Source of the DNA: Gymnopilus junonius
Taxonomy: Eukaryota > Basidiomycota > Agaricomycetes > Agaricales > Galerinaceae
NCBI GenBank assembly: GCA_015501075.1
Contig: JADNYJ010000136.1
Span: 1-64,000 of the forward strand
Length of the DNA: 64,000 nucleotides
Direction: 5' to 3'
The position numbers and the translations under genes were made by a program. A model generated the notes under the pieces. The model had not been told where the DNA came from, did not search any database, and was given only the letters and a program-made list of their open reading frames with translations. This document shows, one piece after another, positions 10,880 to 21,959 of the stretch. Position 1 is the stretch's first letter, and the number at the start of each line of letters is the position of its first letter.

Positions 10880-12438
10880 CTACCATCCTCTCCTCGTGAA
10901 CTCTTCCAGTGTATCTCTTGTGGTTTCCAGAATGGTGTGGAACTTGATGGCCAAAATCCTCTCTTCCTTGGACTTATCATAGGTAACGTGATAAGAAGGT
11001 TTTTCGTTCAGAATCTCAGGAAATCCGGGGGATAATTTATGAGAAGGAAAAGTGGAGAAAGGAAGGGAGTTAGCAGCATCGACTAAGGTAGGACCGTGAG
11101 CCAGAAAGAACGGAAAAAGATTAATGCCAGGTGGGTTAACTTACGCCACTCTTGCCAATTAAAGCCACCTATTTCAAATTGAATTCACCGTTAGTTCTTC
11201 GTTATCCCCAAACAGTCAAACATAAACTAACCTGCAGTTGTGATAATCCGTTCTCCCCCTGCCTCCCGTTTTTCCAGCGCCAGAACGTGTGCAAGGGCAT
11301 TATCGCGGACGTCAACCCAAGAATTCGAAACTGACAGTGCTTTTTTGGTTCTGGGAATATCCGCGATGACTGCGTCATACCACATTTGAAGGGAAGCGTT
11401 TAATGTCTTGACCGAGGTGACATTCTGGATCGGCGGCTATGGAAAGGGAAGCCAAGTCGGTGAGCCTCTTACAGGAAGGGTCCGCAAGATAGAGCTTAGA
11501 GGACTCACGCCAAACACCTAATCAAGGAGAACGTCAATCAGATATAAAAAATAGAAAGCCAATGGAAAAGAAGCTCACAAACGGTGGGACAATCACTGTC
11601 AGTTCCCATGATATCTCTGACTTGTGCTTTTCCCAAATTCTCCAAGCACCTGATGCACCAAAGGACCAGAGTCGTCAACAAAAAGAAGCGGAGGCCGCAA
11701 GGATAAAAGATCTACCTTTCTCTGCCAAGGTTTTGGATGCCCGAAAAATCTGCATGGGTGGTGCTTTGGATCCCTTTTCCTTGACTTCTCTAGCAGCTGC
11801 GATATCCCAGTCGTCTTCGTTGAATGTAGTAGAATTTTCGTTGGGGGACATAACTGCTGCGCAAGATGATGTCGCCACCACACGTTTTATATTTGTTCTA
11901 TAGGAGGATACGTTAGAAATCCAATACAAAGTGAAAGGTCTGCCCAGTCTCCACTCACCCGTTTTTAATGGCGCTTTTTAATATTCCAACCATTCCTTGG
12001 AAAGCAGAATTGAACATTTCTATGACCAAGGAGGATCAGACTTCTACATCTTTTCACTATAACAGACTGGAATCGCTTACCATTATGCAGGTAATTTTTG
12101 TGAAATGGCGCGGCAATGTGAGCAATAGCATCGACACCCTTAACAGCTTCGTCAAATGCATTTTCCTACGGAAGCACCCATGGGCTTTAACTTTCCGTCA
12201 AAATAACTGGTCGTCAATTATGGCTTACCCTGCAAATTTCCTCGACAATGACCACCTCCAACATAGTTCCATAGCCAAGCGCTGTAAAATAATCCTTCAA
12301 GAACTTGACCTCTGATTCCTTCCGTACTGTCCCGCGTACGGCGTAGCCCCGTTCGAGCAGCAAACGGGTGACCCACATGGCGATGTATCCATTGGCTCCA
12401 GATACAAGGACTTTGTCACCCTTGGTAATTGTTGGCAT
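10880..12438 (-). CDS. Reductase copy B (extended SDR) lacking the catalytic tyrosine
   Basis: Nine exons: 12229-12438, 12081-12165, 11959-12019, 11716-11897, 11579-11649, 11509-11517 (9 nt), 11232-11436, 11145-11168 and 10880-11082. They give 349 aa, fully in frame. The start is MPTITKGDKVLVSGANGYIA, with the GANGYIA Rossmann motif for NADP(H). The serine-bearing strand VVATSSCAAV is present. The active-site motif reads FRASKTLAEK where the three paralogues have YRASKTLAEK: codon TTT at 11744-11746 replaces TAT. In this family Tyr and Lys form the proton relay, so normal reductase activity is doubtful. The fold may serve another role, or the gene may be relaxing. The closest named relatives are dihydroflavonol-4-reductase, aldehyde reductase and GRE2 methylglyoxal reductase. 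The true substrate is not deducible. Confidence 0.85.
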
Positions 12439-12909
12439 TGTAAGTAAGTCGAAGTGTGCCTAAGTTGAAAGTACTAGGGTCCGCTTTTATATTAAGAGCG
12501 TTAATTATCTGTGACTTCTAATGACTGACGACGTTACCTAAGAAACTTTAAGAGCTGTGAATGCATAGCCTGTAGTATTCTAAGCAGATCATATGGTGTG
12601 AAAGGAGACAGAGGGGCGTAATCAAGCCAAAAAGCTACCTTAGTTTCAAACACGTGAGTAAAAATACTCTCAACTACTTCCGTCATCAAGTTCTGACAGA
12701 AAGCTTCTTTTCGCTTGTGGATTTGAACACAAGATATGCGTGCTTAGTCCCAGCCAGGAGACGGAGAATTGTGCTGAATTTACGTACAAAGTGGAGAAGG
12801 TGAGTCGTATTCTCTGTAAATAAAACGCTGACGAATGCATTGAGGGAAATGGCATCCGAAATTTGATTATTCACCAAGCGCTATAGAATACTGCCTTGGG
12901 AAGGCATTT
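12439..12909. other. Promoter region of copy B and spacer
   Basis: 471 bp between reductase copy B and the inverted-repeat element. Apart from the TATA box nothing specific is visible. Confidence 0.4.
12486..12491 (-). promoter_or_regulatory. TATA box of reductase copy B
   Basis: TATAAA reads on the minus strand within aatataaaagcgg, about 48 bp upstream of the copy B ATG at 12438. Confidence 0.5.
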
Positions 12910-13552
12910 CACTGCTGGCAACAGGTTATTTAAGTAGACTAAAAATGATTAAAAAAATTAATTAAACATGTTTACATGTTTTTGACCATTTTTCGAGTCC
13001 TTGAATCTATTAAAAATGATATATTTTAATTCTGAAAAAATATAATACAGATCCTACCTGTATTATAAAGTTCTTAGCCCCACAGAATCTAAAGTTTACA
13101 TCATGTTTTTGTATAGACAAAAGCTTTTGTTAAATTTCACATTCACATTTTCTTTTGTTGTCTCATAAATGATAAATTTAGCAAGAATTTTTGTTGTTGG
13201 ATAAACAAAAAGAACAATGTTTTGCACCCAAACTGAATTGAAAATATTTTTAATTTATTTTAAAGGGACCAAAACTTGTCTTAAATACTACAATTGACAA
13301 CGAGAACAATAAAACAATAAATTCTACCTTTCTGTCACCATTTTTGATCAAAAAAATTTAGCACAAGTATTGCATTTAATAGGCATATAAATATGCTAAA
13401 AATGAAGTGTTTGACAAAAGAATTTCTGTACCAGCAATTGTTGAGTTGAAAATAGATTTTATGTGACGGAAAAGCGGACCAAGAACATAAACATGTTTAA
13501 TTTATTTTCTTAATCATTTTTGGTCAACTTAAATACCCTGTTGCCAGCAGTG
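12910..13552. mobile_element. 643-bp AT-rich MITE with long inverted repeats, CACTA-like ends
   Basis: The ends are CACTGCTGGCAACAGG and its exact reverse complement. The inverted repeat extends to about 64 bp with only five mismatches (12910-12973 versus 13489-13552). Both outer flanks are TTT (12907-12909 and 13553-13555), fitting a 3-bp target-site duplication. CACTG termini with a 3-bp duplication fit the EnSpm/CACTA superfamily. The interior is strongly AT-rich with no coding frame, so the element would need a transposase supplied in trans. The high identity of the two ends suggests a fairly recent insertion. Confidence 0.8.
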
Positions 13553-14128
13553 TTTATGGGCGGTAGAAGCTGTTTTTCTTCTCAGCTGCGTCACAATTGA
13601 GGGTTGCCATTGGATAGCAACTTGTCCAGCATGATGACAACCAGCATGATGCCCTTTGAACGGATATAAGGAGCTAAGCAACAGAATGATAGGCAGCAAA
13701 TATTATTTCCGTAATAAATAGAATAAATAGCTCACAAGGCGTGCCCGTGATGCGCATGCTGTCAGAGCTGGCGATTTCGTCGGAGGGTCAAGGGTAAGGC
13801 GGCAGAGGCGGGACCTAAATAACAGCTAATTTTGTGTAACCGAAACTTGATCTTGATACTAAAAAAACTGGGGAGGCATGAAGAAGTCCCAGGTAAACTT
13901 TGTAGTGGAAGAGCAGAGTTGAGATTGTTGATGACAGCGTTACAGGTACTTACTTATTTAGTAACAGGAGTGACGCGCGTCGCGTCGCGTCATTAAAAAC
14001 CCGTGATCAACTTTTTACCACCGGTCCGATCCATCCGCCAAATTTACTCCTTGACCTCGATGTCGTCGAGCACCTCTTTCTGCTTTTCTTCGTCAATCTT
14101 GCTTTGGGCAGGTAAGTAAATACCCTGG
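13553..14128. other. Intergenic, upstream of methyltransferase gene
   Basis: 576 bp with no coding frame. It contains the CG-rich inverted repeat at 13971-13992 described separately. Confidence 0.4.
13971..13992. promoter_or_regulatory. CG-rich near-palindrome in the promoter of the methyltransferase gene
   Basis: Starting TGACGCG and ending CGCGTCA, this 22-bp stretch is three overlapping CGCGTC/GACGCG units. It lies about 140 bp before the ATG at 14129. Its symmetry suggests a binding site; the factor is unknown. Confidence 0.35.
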
Positions 14129-15338
14129 ATGTTACCTCCCACTTCACAGCTACCATCCATCAAATCCATTAGCAAATACCCATTAGAAACTCTGGAAAAT
14201 GCTGTCGAATATTTACGCCTCATTTACAATCCACCAGTGCGAGGATCTCGTCGTAGAAAGACGGTTTCAGGGGCACACAAGGATACAAAATTGTTGCATG
14301 GAGACAGCCTTGAAAATGACCTGGAATCCTTACGAACAGACTCCTTTGAGCGAACGTACTCCATAACGTGGCTTACTACGGTCATCTCTCAATTGGAGGT
14401 TGATTCAGAGGAAGCGGATATTGGATCTGGCTTTGCAAACCGCCGAAGGGAGGCCCTGGTTGAAAATGCAGCCTCTCTGCTAGCCACATGTGCTGGTACA
14501 GCGTCAGCTGGCCTGATCACTCGCTGCTTCACCTTCGACCTCATAAATTCACCGACACCAATCACAGTCGAGCTTACTGATATCCCCCTGGACAACCGTG
14601 ACTATGGAAGTGTCGGGGCGCAAACCTGGGGAGGAGCCTGCGTCATGGCAGAAATGATCACAGAGTCCCCGGAAGCATTTGGTCTTCCGACCTCTCCGAC
14701 AAACGTCTCTACCTCTACACTCCGATACCTCGAATTAGGAGCAGGTACTGGCCTGGTAGGCCTTACGGTAGCCAAGACCATGGAGCGACTAACGTCGCAG
14801 CGCAAACTAGATCTCGATGTCGACGTTGTCGCCACCGATTACTATCCCACCGTCCTGGCCAACCTGGAAAGAAATATCCAATCCAACTTTCGCCGGGCAG
14901 AAACGTTCACTGTACCCTGTCAAGTCCGCATTTCAACAAGCCACTAGACTGGTCAGCTTTCTACGAATCGGGAAAAATACCAATGGCACTTGAAGGCGGC
15001 TTCGACGTTGTATATGGTGCCGACATTATCTATGAAGCTCATCATGCCGTTTGGATCAAGCGATGCCTTACAAAACTTCTTCGAAAGCCCTCTTTCACCA
15101 ACAGCCTATGTTTCATTTGATTATACCCCTTAGATCCACGCACGCTGTTGAGTCAAGCACGATTGAAGAAGCCTTTCCCAGCAGAAGCGACTCTTTTGAC
15201 GACGACGGTTGGGCACTGGTTGTCAAGCATAAAGAAATCATTATTTGTGATGCAGAGAGTGGCAAAAATGGAGAAGAGGTCGAATATGCATATTACAGGA
15301 TCGGTTGGAGTGGTCATAAAACAAAATCGAGTGTTTAA
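14129..15338 (+). CDS. SAM-dependent protein-lysine methyltransferase-like (METTL21/EFM2 type), two frame breaks
   Basis: A single exon from the ATG at 14129 (MLPPTSQLPSIKSISKYP) covers an N-terminal helical region and a seven-strand methyltransferase fold. The SAM-binding motif is LELGAGTGLVG (codons near 14730-14765), followed by VVATDYYP on the next strand. After about 14885 the sense frame moves by -1 (PLDWSAFYESGKIP, then FDVVYGADIIYEAHHAVW). After about 15100 it moves by -1 again (MFHLIIPLRSTHAVE, then YYRIGWS). The span is 1210 nt; two missing bases would give 403 aa in frame. No intron with usable borders explains the shifts without removing conserved sequence. I read this as one gene with two single-base losses, probably sequence errors. 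Yeast relatives methylate elongation factors; the target here is unknown. Confidence 0.7.
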
Positions 15339-15498
15339 AACATTATAAAAACATGCAAAAAAATACATCGGGCAGGCACTATAAATCGCAGTCAAATAAC
15401 TAAAAAGGGTTGTCGAGAGGTTTGTTTTCTCCGAAGAAAAAAACTGTCAGTAAAATCTTCAGGAACGGCTTCATGAAACTGCAAGCAGCTGAGCGCGG

Positions 15499-18400
15499 TC
15501 ATCGCGGGGAGAGCATAGAGGATGAATATTGGTGGCCTTCAGACTTTCGTTTCAGAACGGCTTCGCGGACAGTTTGGCCATAGCCAGAGTGTTGAGGAGG
15601 GAACATGGCGGAGATGGTTTTCCAGCTTTCCTCATCAGTGATCCAAGCTGGGTTCTTCACCATGGCATCAAAATGAGCAGGAGTGACGTCGACAGCGACA
15701 ACGGGCATCCCATTTCTGGAACGAGTTCTTGATAGTGACTGTTTTCTCAAACGCTGTAGGAAATGAGTATCTAGCGATATAAAAGAAAAAGTCTCAAATC
15801 TCGACCGACCTTTCTCCAAAAAGATCTGCTTTGTTTGCTTTCGTTGCTTCTTGGGGTCAGGCAAGACGAGCTGAATGTCTGGCACAGCAGCCGGTTCCTT
15901 GATGACAGATAGATTCGACGTCGGCTCAGCGAGACTTGGTGCTCCAGATGTTGTCGCATCAATACGTTTCTGCTCCGCGATCTGTTGTTGTAACCAGCTG
16001 ACGAGCTCCGCACGGGATACTGAGCGCAAAGGTGTCAGGAATAGTTATCTGCGAAGAGCAGAAATGACAGCTTACGATCAATTTCTGTTCCTTTAAGAAT
16101 GCTCTTGACTTTGAAAGCAGGCAGATTTCGCGCTGTACGGGGGCGTGGGTACACCGTGAAACCTGATTTTGAAAGATGTGAGTACGCAGAAATAGAGGCA
16201 AATTTTCCAATACGTACAAGATGCCTTCCCTCGCACAAATGTCTAGATGATTTTCGTGCTCGGCATCCGGTAAGCCAGATTCGTACATCAAATCTGCGGA
16301 TATATTGTGTTGCCACAAGTATGAGACAACTTCAAGGCGTTCCTGCAGGTATCCTTCTTGATATGACACCACATAAACATCACAGCGTCGAGGACTCCAA
16401 AACCCAAACGAACGTTCTTCCTTGACGAGGGTCTTGATCGAGGCGCTTTGATAGGAAGCCAGAGCAGCAGTGATTTTCTCAACCGCAATCTGTATGCCGG
16501 CACAAATAGAATCGGACTTCTGTTTCATTGGTTGGAAACGGGCGATCAGGTTATCATAGCTAGATTCACAATGTCAGAGCGTTCGTAAGTAAAGAAAAGA
16601 ATGCAACATACCGGCCTCCAGCAGCCAGCACGTCGGTGTGTTTGTTTCGCCTAACAACTTCAACCATGACTCCGTCCTTGAAGTGGGTATGATGGCTTCC
16701 GAGCATAAGTGGATGGAAGAATATTTGGCGCGTCACGCCAGCAGATTGCGCATAAGAGATGGACCTCTTGACCTCCTGTACGGCAGTTTCCAGCAGACTG
16801 GCAAGTCCAGTTCCAAGCCTTTCCATTCTTGACATGGTATCCTCGATATCTTCTTCTGAACCTCAATGAGAAGTAGGCTTGACAGACTACACGTGGGACA
16901 CTCACCGACTTCTGACAGGATTTCCAGTTCATCTGCAGTACTCCTCAACAGCCCTTCTTCAAAAGTAAGGCGCGTTTCTGCGCGTGGTAGATTTTGGCTG
17001 GTAATGATTATATCAATTACTGCTGGACGAATATCTGCTGGCACACGGCTGAGCGCGACCTCGACGACTGAGAAAGAAGGATGAGTTACATGTCATAAGG
17101 AAGAAGACAAGTTGAACACACTCTTGGTATGCGAGACATGGATTTCATAATTCTGTGATAAATTGGGGAAATTATCCAAGCAGTCGTTTACGACAGCAAT
17201 GAGCTCAGCGCATGCCGCCCGTGGTCCAATTTCAAATCTGGACTGATGATATCAAAACAACGCAGCCTTAGTGAATTTCGGATGGCCTGGTACGCCGCTG
17301 AAGTGTGTTACGTTAGAGCCAGCCCTAAACAACAACGACAATAAAACACACTTCGGACAAACGTTGGATATGTGGTATCTCTTGATTCGCCTGATATTAT
17401 GTTCGCAGCAAGCCTTGCAAATGGAACGAGGATATTGGTTCGGCAACGAAACAATATCGCCCTGTCGATCTATGAATGTCGCCTGACTCTTCTCCGCTTC
17501 AGGGTCCATGATTGGCATAAGCAGTGGCGGCTCATGTCAACTGCGCCATGGAGATGGAAAATAGCGGCTAGCTGATCTTGGACGGTCTGGTTTAGAGGAG
17601 CATAATCCGGAGATTCGGTATCCTGGTCATAGACGAACGCCCGCGAAGGTCGCGGTGGTTGCTTGAATAATGTAGCAATAGCTGTCTGTTGGTGCGCCGA
17701 GTCGGGTTTGGCTGCATCAAAACAACGTGAGCCATGACGAAGATGGACTAAAGATAATGGAGCTCACACATCAGTCGAAGAGCATTCTTAAACAATTCGT
17801 CCTCCAATCTGTCATAGGGTATCAAGGAGCTCTGCGACAGCTCCAGGCAGTCGGCCTCTTATCTGGGTCGTGCTGAAGCAACCAGGTAATGACTTTCCAG
17901 AATTACATGAGTATATTGACCAAAATTCCACGTAGCAACATAAGCTCACTATCTTTCTGTCTCGTACGATTCGGATCCCACCCTGGAGGGAATATGATAG
18001 CCGGCTTGCGTAAATCCTCTAATACTGCAATGCGCTCTGCGCCAGTATTGAACTTGAAGTTCATCTCAAAAAACACGATCTAAAAGTGATACTGAATAAA
18101 GTGTCAGAAGTTCAGACGCATCGATCTTACCCCAAGCGAGTACATATCAGCCTTAGAATGGTCTCGCGGGCTGCGCCCTCTCCTCCTTGACTGAACTTCG
18201 GGCGCGATGTACAAACGAGTGCCGACCTCTGAATGGAGTAGATGACGTGTTAGCATACATGATTTAACTCTAGATCGAGGAATCAAGGAACACACCCAAA
18301 GTCATATCAGCATCTGCCATAGGAGAACGCGCTGACACATCAGAAGGGTCAACAGCAGCCAAACTTGAGGTGGCCAGTCCAAAGTCTCCAACTGGAAGAA

Positions 18401-21400
18401 ATGTGTATCAGAACAAGCACCTTCAGCGAAGAGAACTTGCATCCAACCTTTGCAGTCGCCTTTCATATCTACCATGGAACGAAACCCATCAGAACCCCAG
18501 CTGCGCAAGATAAAGGAAGAACAAAGAACACACCAATAAAAATATTTGTCAGTTTGATATCCCGATGCAAAATGTTCAAAGTCGACATGTGCACCAGCGC
18601 GTCCAGAATCTGCTGGAACAGTCGCCAGCCCTCCTTCTCGTCGACAGTAAGGCCTTCGTCAACTCGCTAAACAAGAGTGGGAGATAAGCCGGGTAAATTT
18701 GTGTACAAAGCTTGAAGTTCAAGGTACATACTTCTTTCAATGTCTGACGTTCAACAAACTCCTACGCGACAAGAAAAAAAAAGTCAGCACCAAATTATCA
18801 TTTATGTCATCAACAGACTGACCATCTGAATATAAAGCGTCCTCGACACGGCAGGCGTACTCGCAGCAGCCACCTTTGGTGTATCACCCATTCCCGTCAT
18901 CTGCAAATTCAAATTCTTCGGCCCTGACTTGGATTTGGACTTTGAGTGGAACAACCCTGCAAATTCGTCATGGCCTGCATCTTCATCCTCCTCATCATCC
19001 CCACTACTCGTGTCCTCCCTGACCCACCACCCGGCGACGAGGAACCTCCAAAATGGATACTAGGAAAGGTCGAAGATCGCGTTGACACGCTGAGGTCATC
19101 GAAATCCTCCACATTGATGTGAAAAGCACCATTGATAGGGTTGTGATGCTCGTTTCGCCCGTTTTCTCTTCTTCTGCCGAAGCCTATCTCGATGCCCAGG
19201 CCCATGCTGGATACAGGGACGGAAGTGAGCCCCATTTCATCCGTTTCAAGTGAGGACTCGTTGGATGAATCACCAGCAGAGGCGGAGGCAGAGTTGGGCT
19301 CGAAAACTTCGACCCAGGTGGTGTAGTACCTCACGATGTTGCGGTGAGAGAGCCGACTGAGGGCGTTGACTTCTCGGAAAATCTTGTCGTTGCTCTGCAT
19401 TGACTTCAGGCGGATCTTCTTGACTATGAAGGTGGCACGAAGTATGAGCAGGGGTTCAATTTTCAATGAAGCTTGAGAGACAGTATACACACCCGCATAT
19501 ATCCTATTATCAATCTTATTCCTTGCCTTGACAACTGAGCCGAAAGCTCCTTTGCCCTGCAGACATCGTCAACCGTCAACAGAGCCCTTCAAAGGAACTG
19601 AAAAAGGATAGGCAACTCACAAGTAACTCCAACTCCTCCCAATCCTCCTTCCACCTACTCGCATGCTTTGCTCTAGGCGTCATCAAGCGGAAGTAATCAG
19701 GTCCTTCAGGCGACCCATATTGCAACGGCAAGGGAGTTCTGATCTCTAAAAAGGCCTGTAAGTAGGTTACCATAGAGTTATAAACAAAAGTCGACACACC
19801 AGCGCCTCCATTAGCAAAAGAAACGCTTCGGCTCGTGACGGGACTTTGAACCACGCCGTTCAGGTCCGTCAGTAGGCTGGCGCAGGTGACCGAATTCTTC
19901 TTGGGCGGTTGGAGCATCGTCATAATTTGCTTTCCAAGGTTCAAAGATATGAAAGCTACAATTAGTCAAAAGACTCGTAAGCCCACCTCAAACTCGAAAA
20001 AAAAAAAAGAGAAAAGGCCTACAAGCATTAATAGCACCAGCAGGATCGGCGTATCGCTCACACACATCCAGACCCAGCAACATCTGCATCAACACAATAG
20101 CAACATCATGAATATCCCTCTGCTTTGTATAATTCAACGCTGACTCGTTCACGTCCCTCGACAACCACCCGTCCATTAGGTTGCCTTGGGAGGCTTCCTC
20201 CGGCAACGGAGGTGTATTTGGACCGAACGAGTTTGAGCGGTGCAAGTCGGAGAGGGAGGTATGATAGGATGCTTTGCAGAGCTTGATGGACTTGGGCTGT
20301 GACGGGTTTTCAGTAGACGTCAGGGCTATGCAGCGGGTTGTGATTCCTGGGAGAGTCAAGAATAAATTTATGAGATAAGAAAAAGGGCAGAAAAAAAGGA
20401 GAGATCACCTTTATGACATAAATTGTTGATATGAAGAGCATTCAAAGCAGTGAGGATTTGCGCGATATAATCCTATCAAGCGACGAGGTAAAGCCGTCAG
20501 TCCCTGGGCCATATTCTCTGAACAAAGAGAACACTTACAGAAGCTCTATCCTCTCTCAACGAATCACAATCCTCCAGTACATCATGCAATGTCAACGCCG
20601 GCGTCTGCTCCGTCAATATCATCAACTGCGGTGGTCCTTGTCCACCACCTCCGCTCCCGTTCCCGTTCCCGTTCTCTCTTGCATCTCTCGCAACACCCAG
20701 ATTCAACTTGAAGCCATAAATCGTCAACAGCTTTGTGTGTTTAATTGTAATGAGCTGCTTGATTTCCGTTTCTAAAGCCAAGAGCTTGCGTCTGCCTTGG
20801 GAGGTCGTGTAGTAGTGCGATTCAAAGGTAACAACATGGAGTTCTAGTGGCGTGGTGGCTGTTATGTCGTCCATGATGGGCTCCGCCATGTAGACTAAAC
20901 CAAGGTGGGCTGTTAGATGTCGTCGCGTCAGTCAACGTAAAAATGGCATAGAAAACGAAGAAAAAACTTACCGACACGAGGCTGAAAAACCTTGACACTA
21001 CTAAACTTAACTCCATTGATCTCCATTTCGTCGAATGTCTCCGTAGGCGTTGGCACAACCATTCCCATTCCCATTCCACCGCTCACGTCTTCCATTCTCC
21101 TCTCTGTCTCCCACAAATCGTCCGGAACTTCTGTCGCCTCAGAGTTGGCACGCTTGCGAGCTTTGTACTGTTGCTCACGAGCCAACATCTGGCGCATGGC
21201 GTCTGCTTGAATCTGCTCGTTCAGCTCTTGTGCTGCGCGCGTGGCTCGCGCTTCTTCTTCTTCAGCTTGTTCTAATTCTCGTTGGCGGCGAGCCTGGAGG
21301 GAGGAGGTATACGTTACCGCGCCGTTGCGTAAAGAAGCTGGCAGAGCAGACTTACCCTTTCTTCGTCCATGGCACGCTGGGTCATTTGTACCGCCAAAGA

Positions 21401-21959
21401 GCCAACAACTTCCACAGGAGGAGCAACATGCTTTTCTATCCAATCCTGGCAAAAGGTGATGATCTAAGGATCAAAAATTACATTAACCGAGGAACAATGG
21501 CAGAATGAAAAACAAAGGGGATATACCGAAAAAACCATTTCAAACCCCTTTAATTTCTGTGCTTCCGAGTTGATCTCGTGAAGCAGCTTGGTTATTTGCA
21601 AGTCATTGATGCCTACAATCGGCTTCTCGATAGAGAAGGTAGGACATGCAAGACGCGGGTATGTCTTTGGGAACCTACTGTAAAGTTAGATCCGATTGTC
21701 AAAATAAAACACGTATAACGTACTTTACCCGTAGGTTAAAACTAATCTTGGAGGCATGCGCGGGTTCCGGGTGGGGAACCCTAATAATAAATTCATGTAA
21801 TCTCGGGGCACCCTACAACAGAAATCAAAACAACTCCCAAAAAATATTCTCAAACAAACAAACCTTCCATGCTTTCGGCGGTGGTACCTCAATAAAATCT
21901 TCAGCGTAAATAGACTGCAGTGCAGTAATCTCGAGTAACTGTGGATCTGTGGTATCCAT
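15499..21959 (-). CDS. GCN2: eIF2-alpha kinase GCN2 (amino acid starvation sensor)
   Basis: The gene begins at the ATG at 21959 (MDTTDPQLLEITALQSIYAE) with an RWD domain (to about 21500) that binds GCN1. A charged coiled-coil stretch (RRQRELEQAEEEEARA, about 21290) follows. Next comes a degenerate kinase domain (about 20890-19990). The active kinase domain (about 19690-17800) has VKKIRLKS, LSHRNIVRYY, VGDFGLATSS (intron inside the codon run) and VGTRLYIAPEV. A His-tRNA synthetase-like domain (about 17560-16050) contains FIDRQGDIVSLPN, NIRRIKRYHIS and AAGGRY. The C-terminal region ends near 15499. Many short introns interrupt it. Single-base frame breaks are visible near 19020, 17845, 17435, 17405 and 15714. 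Each is local and the domain continues in another frame, so I favour sequence error over loss of this usually single-copy gene. The exact C-terminus is uncertain. Confidence 0.85.

Noticed and set aside
15049..15104. A 56-nt GT-AG intron in the methyltransferase gene that would restore frame
   Set aside because: It would remove WIKRCLTKLLRKP, which reads as a normal part of the domain. A missing base explains the shift better.
15499..21959. Calling GCN2 a pseudogene because of its frame breaks
   Set aside because: The breaks are single bases, all domains are present in order, and similar breaks occur in other core genes, so sequence error is the simpler explanation.
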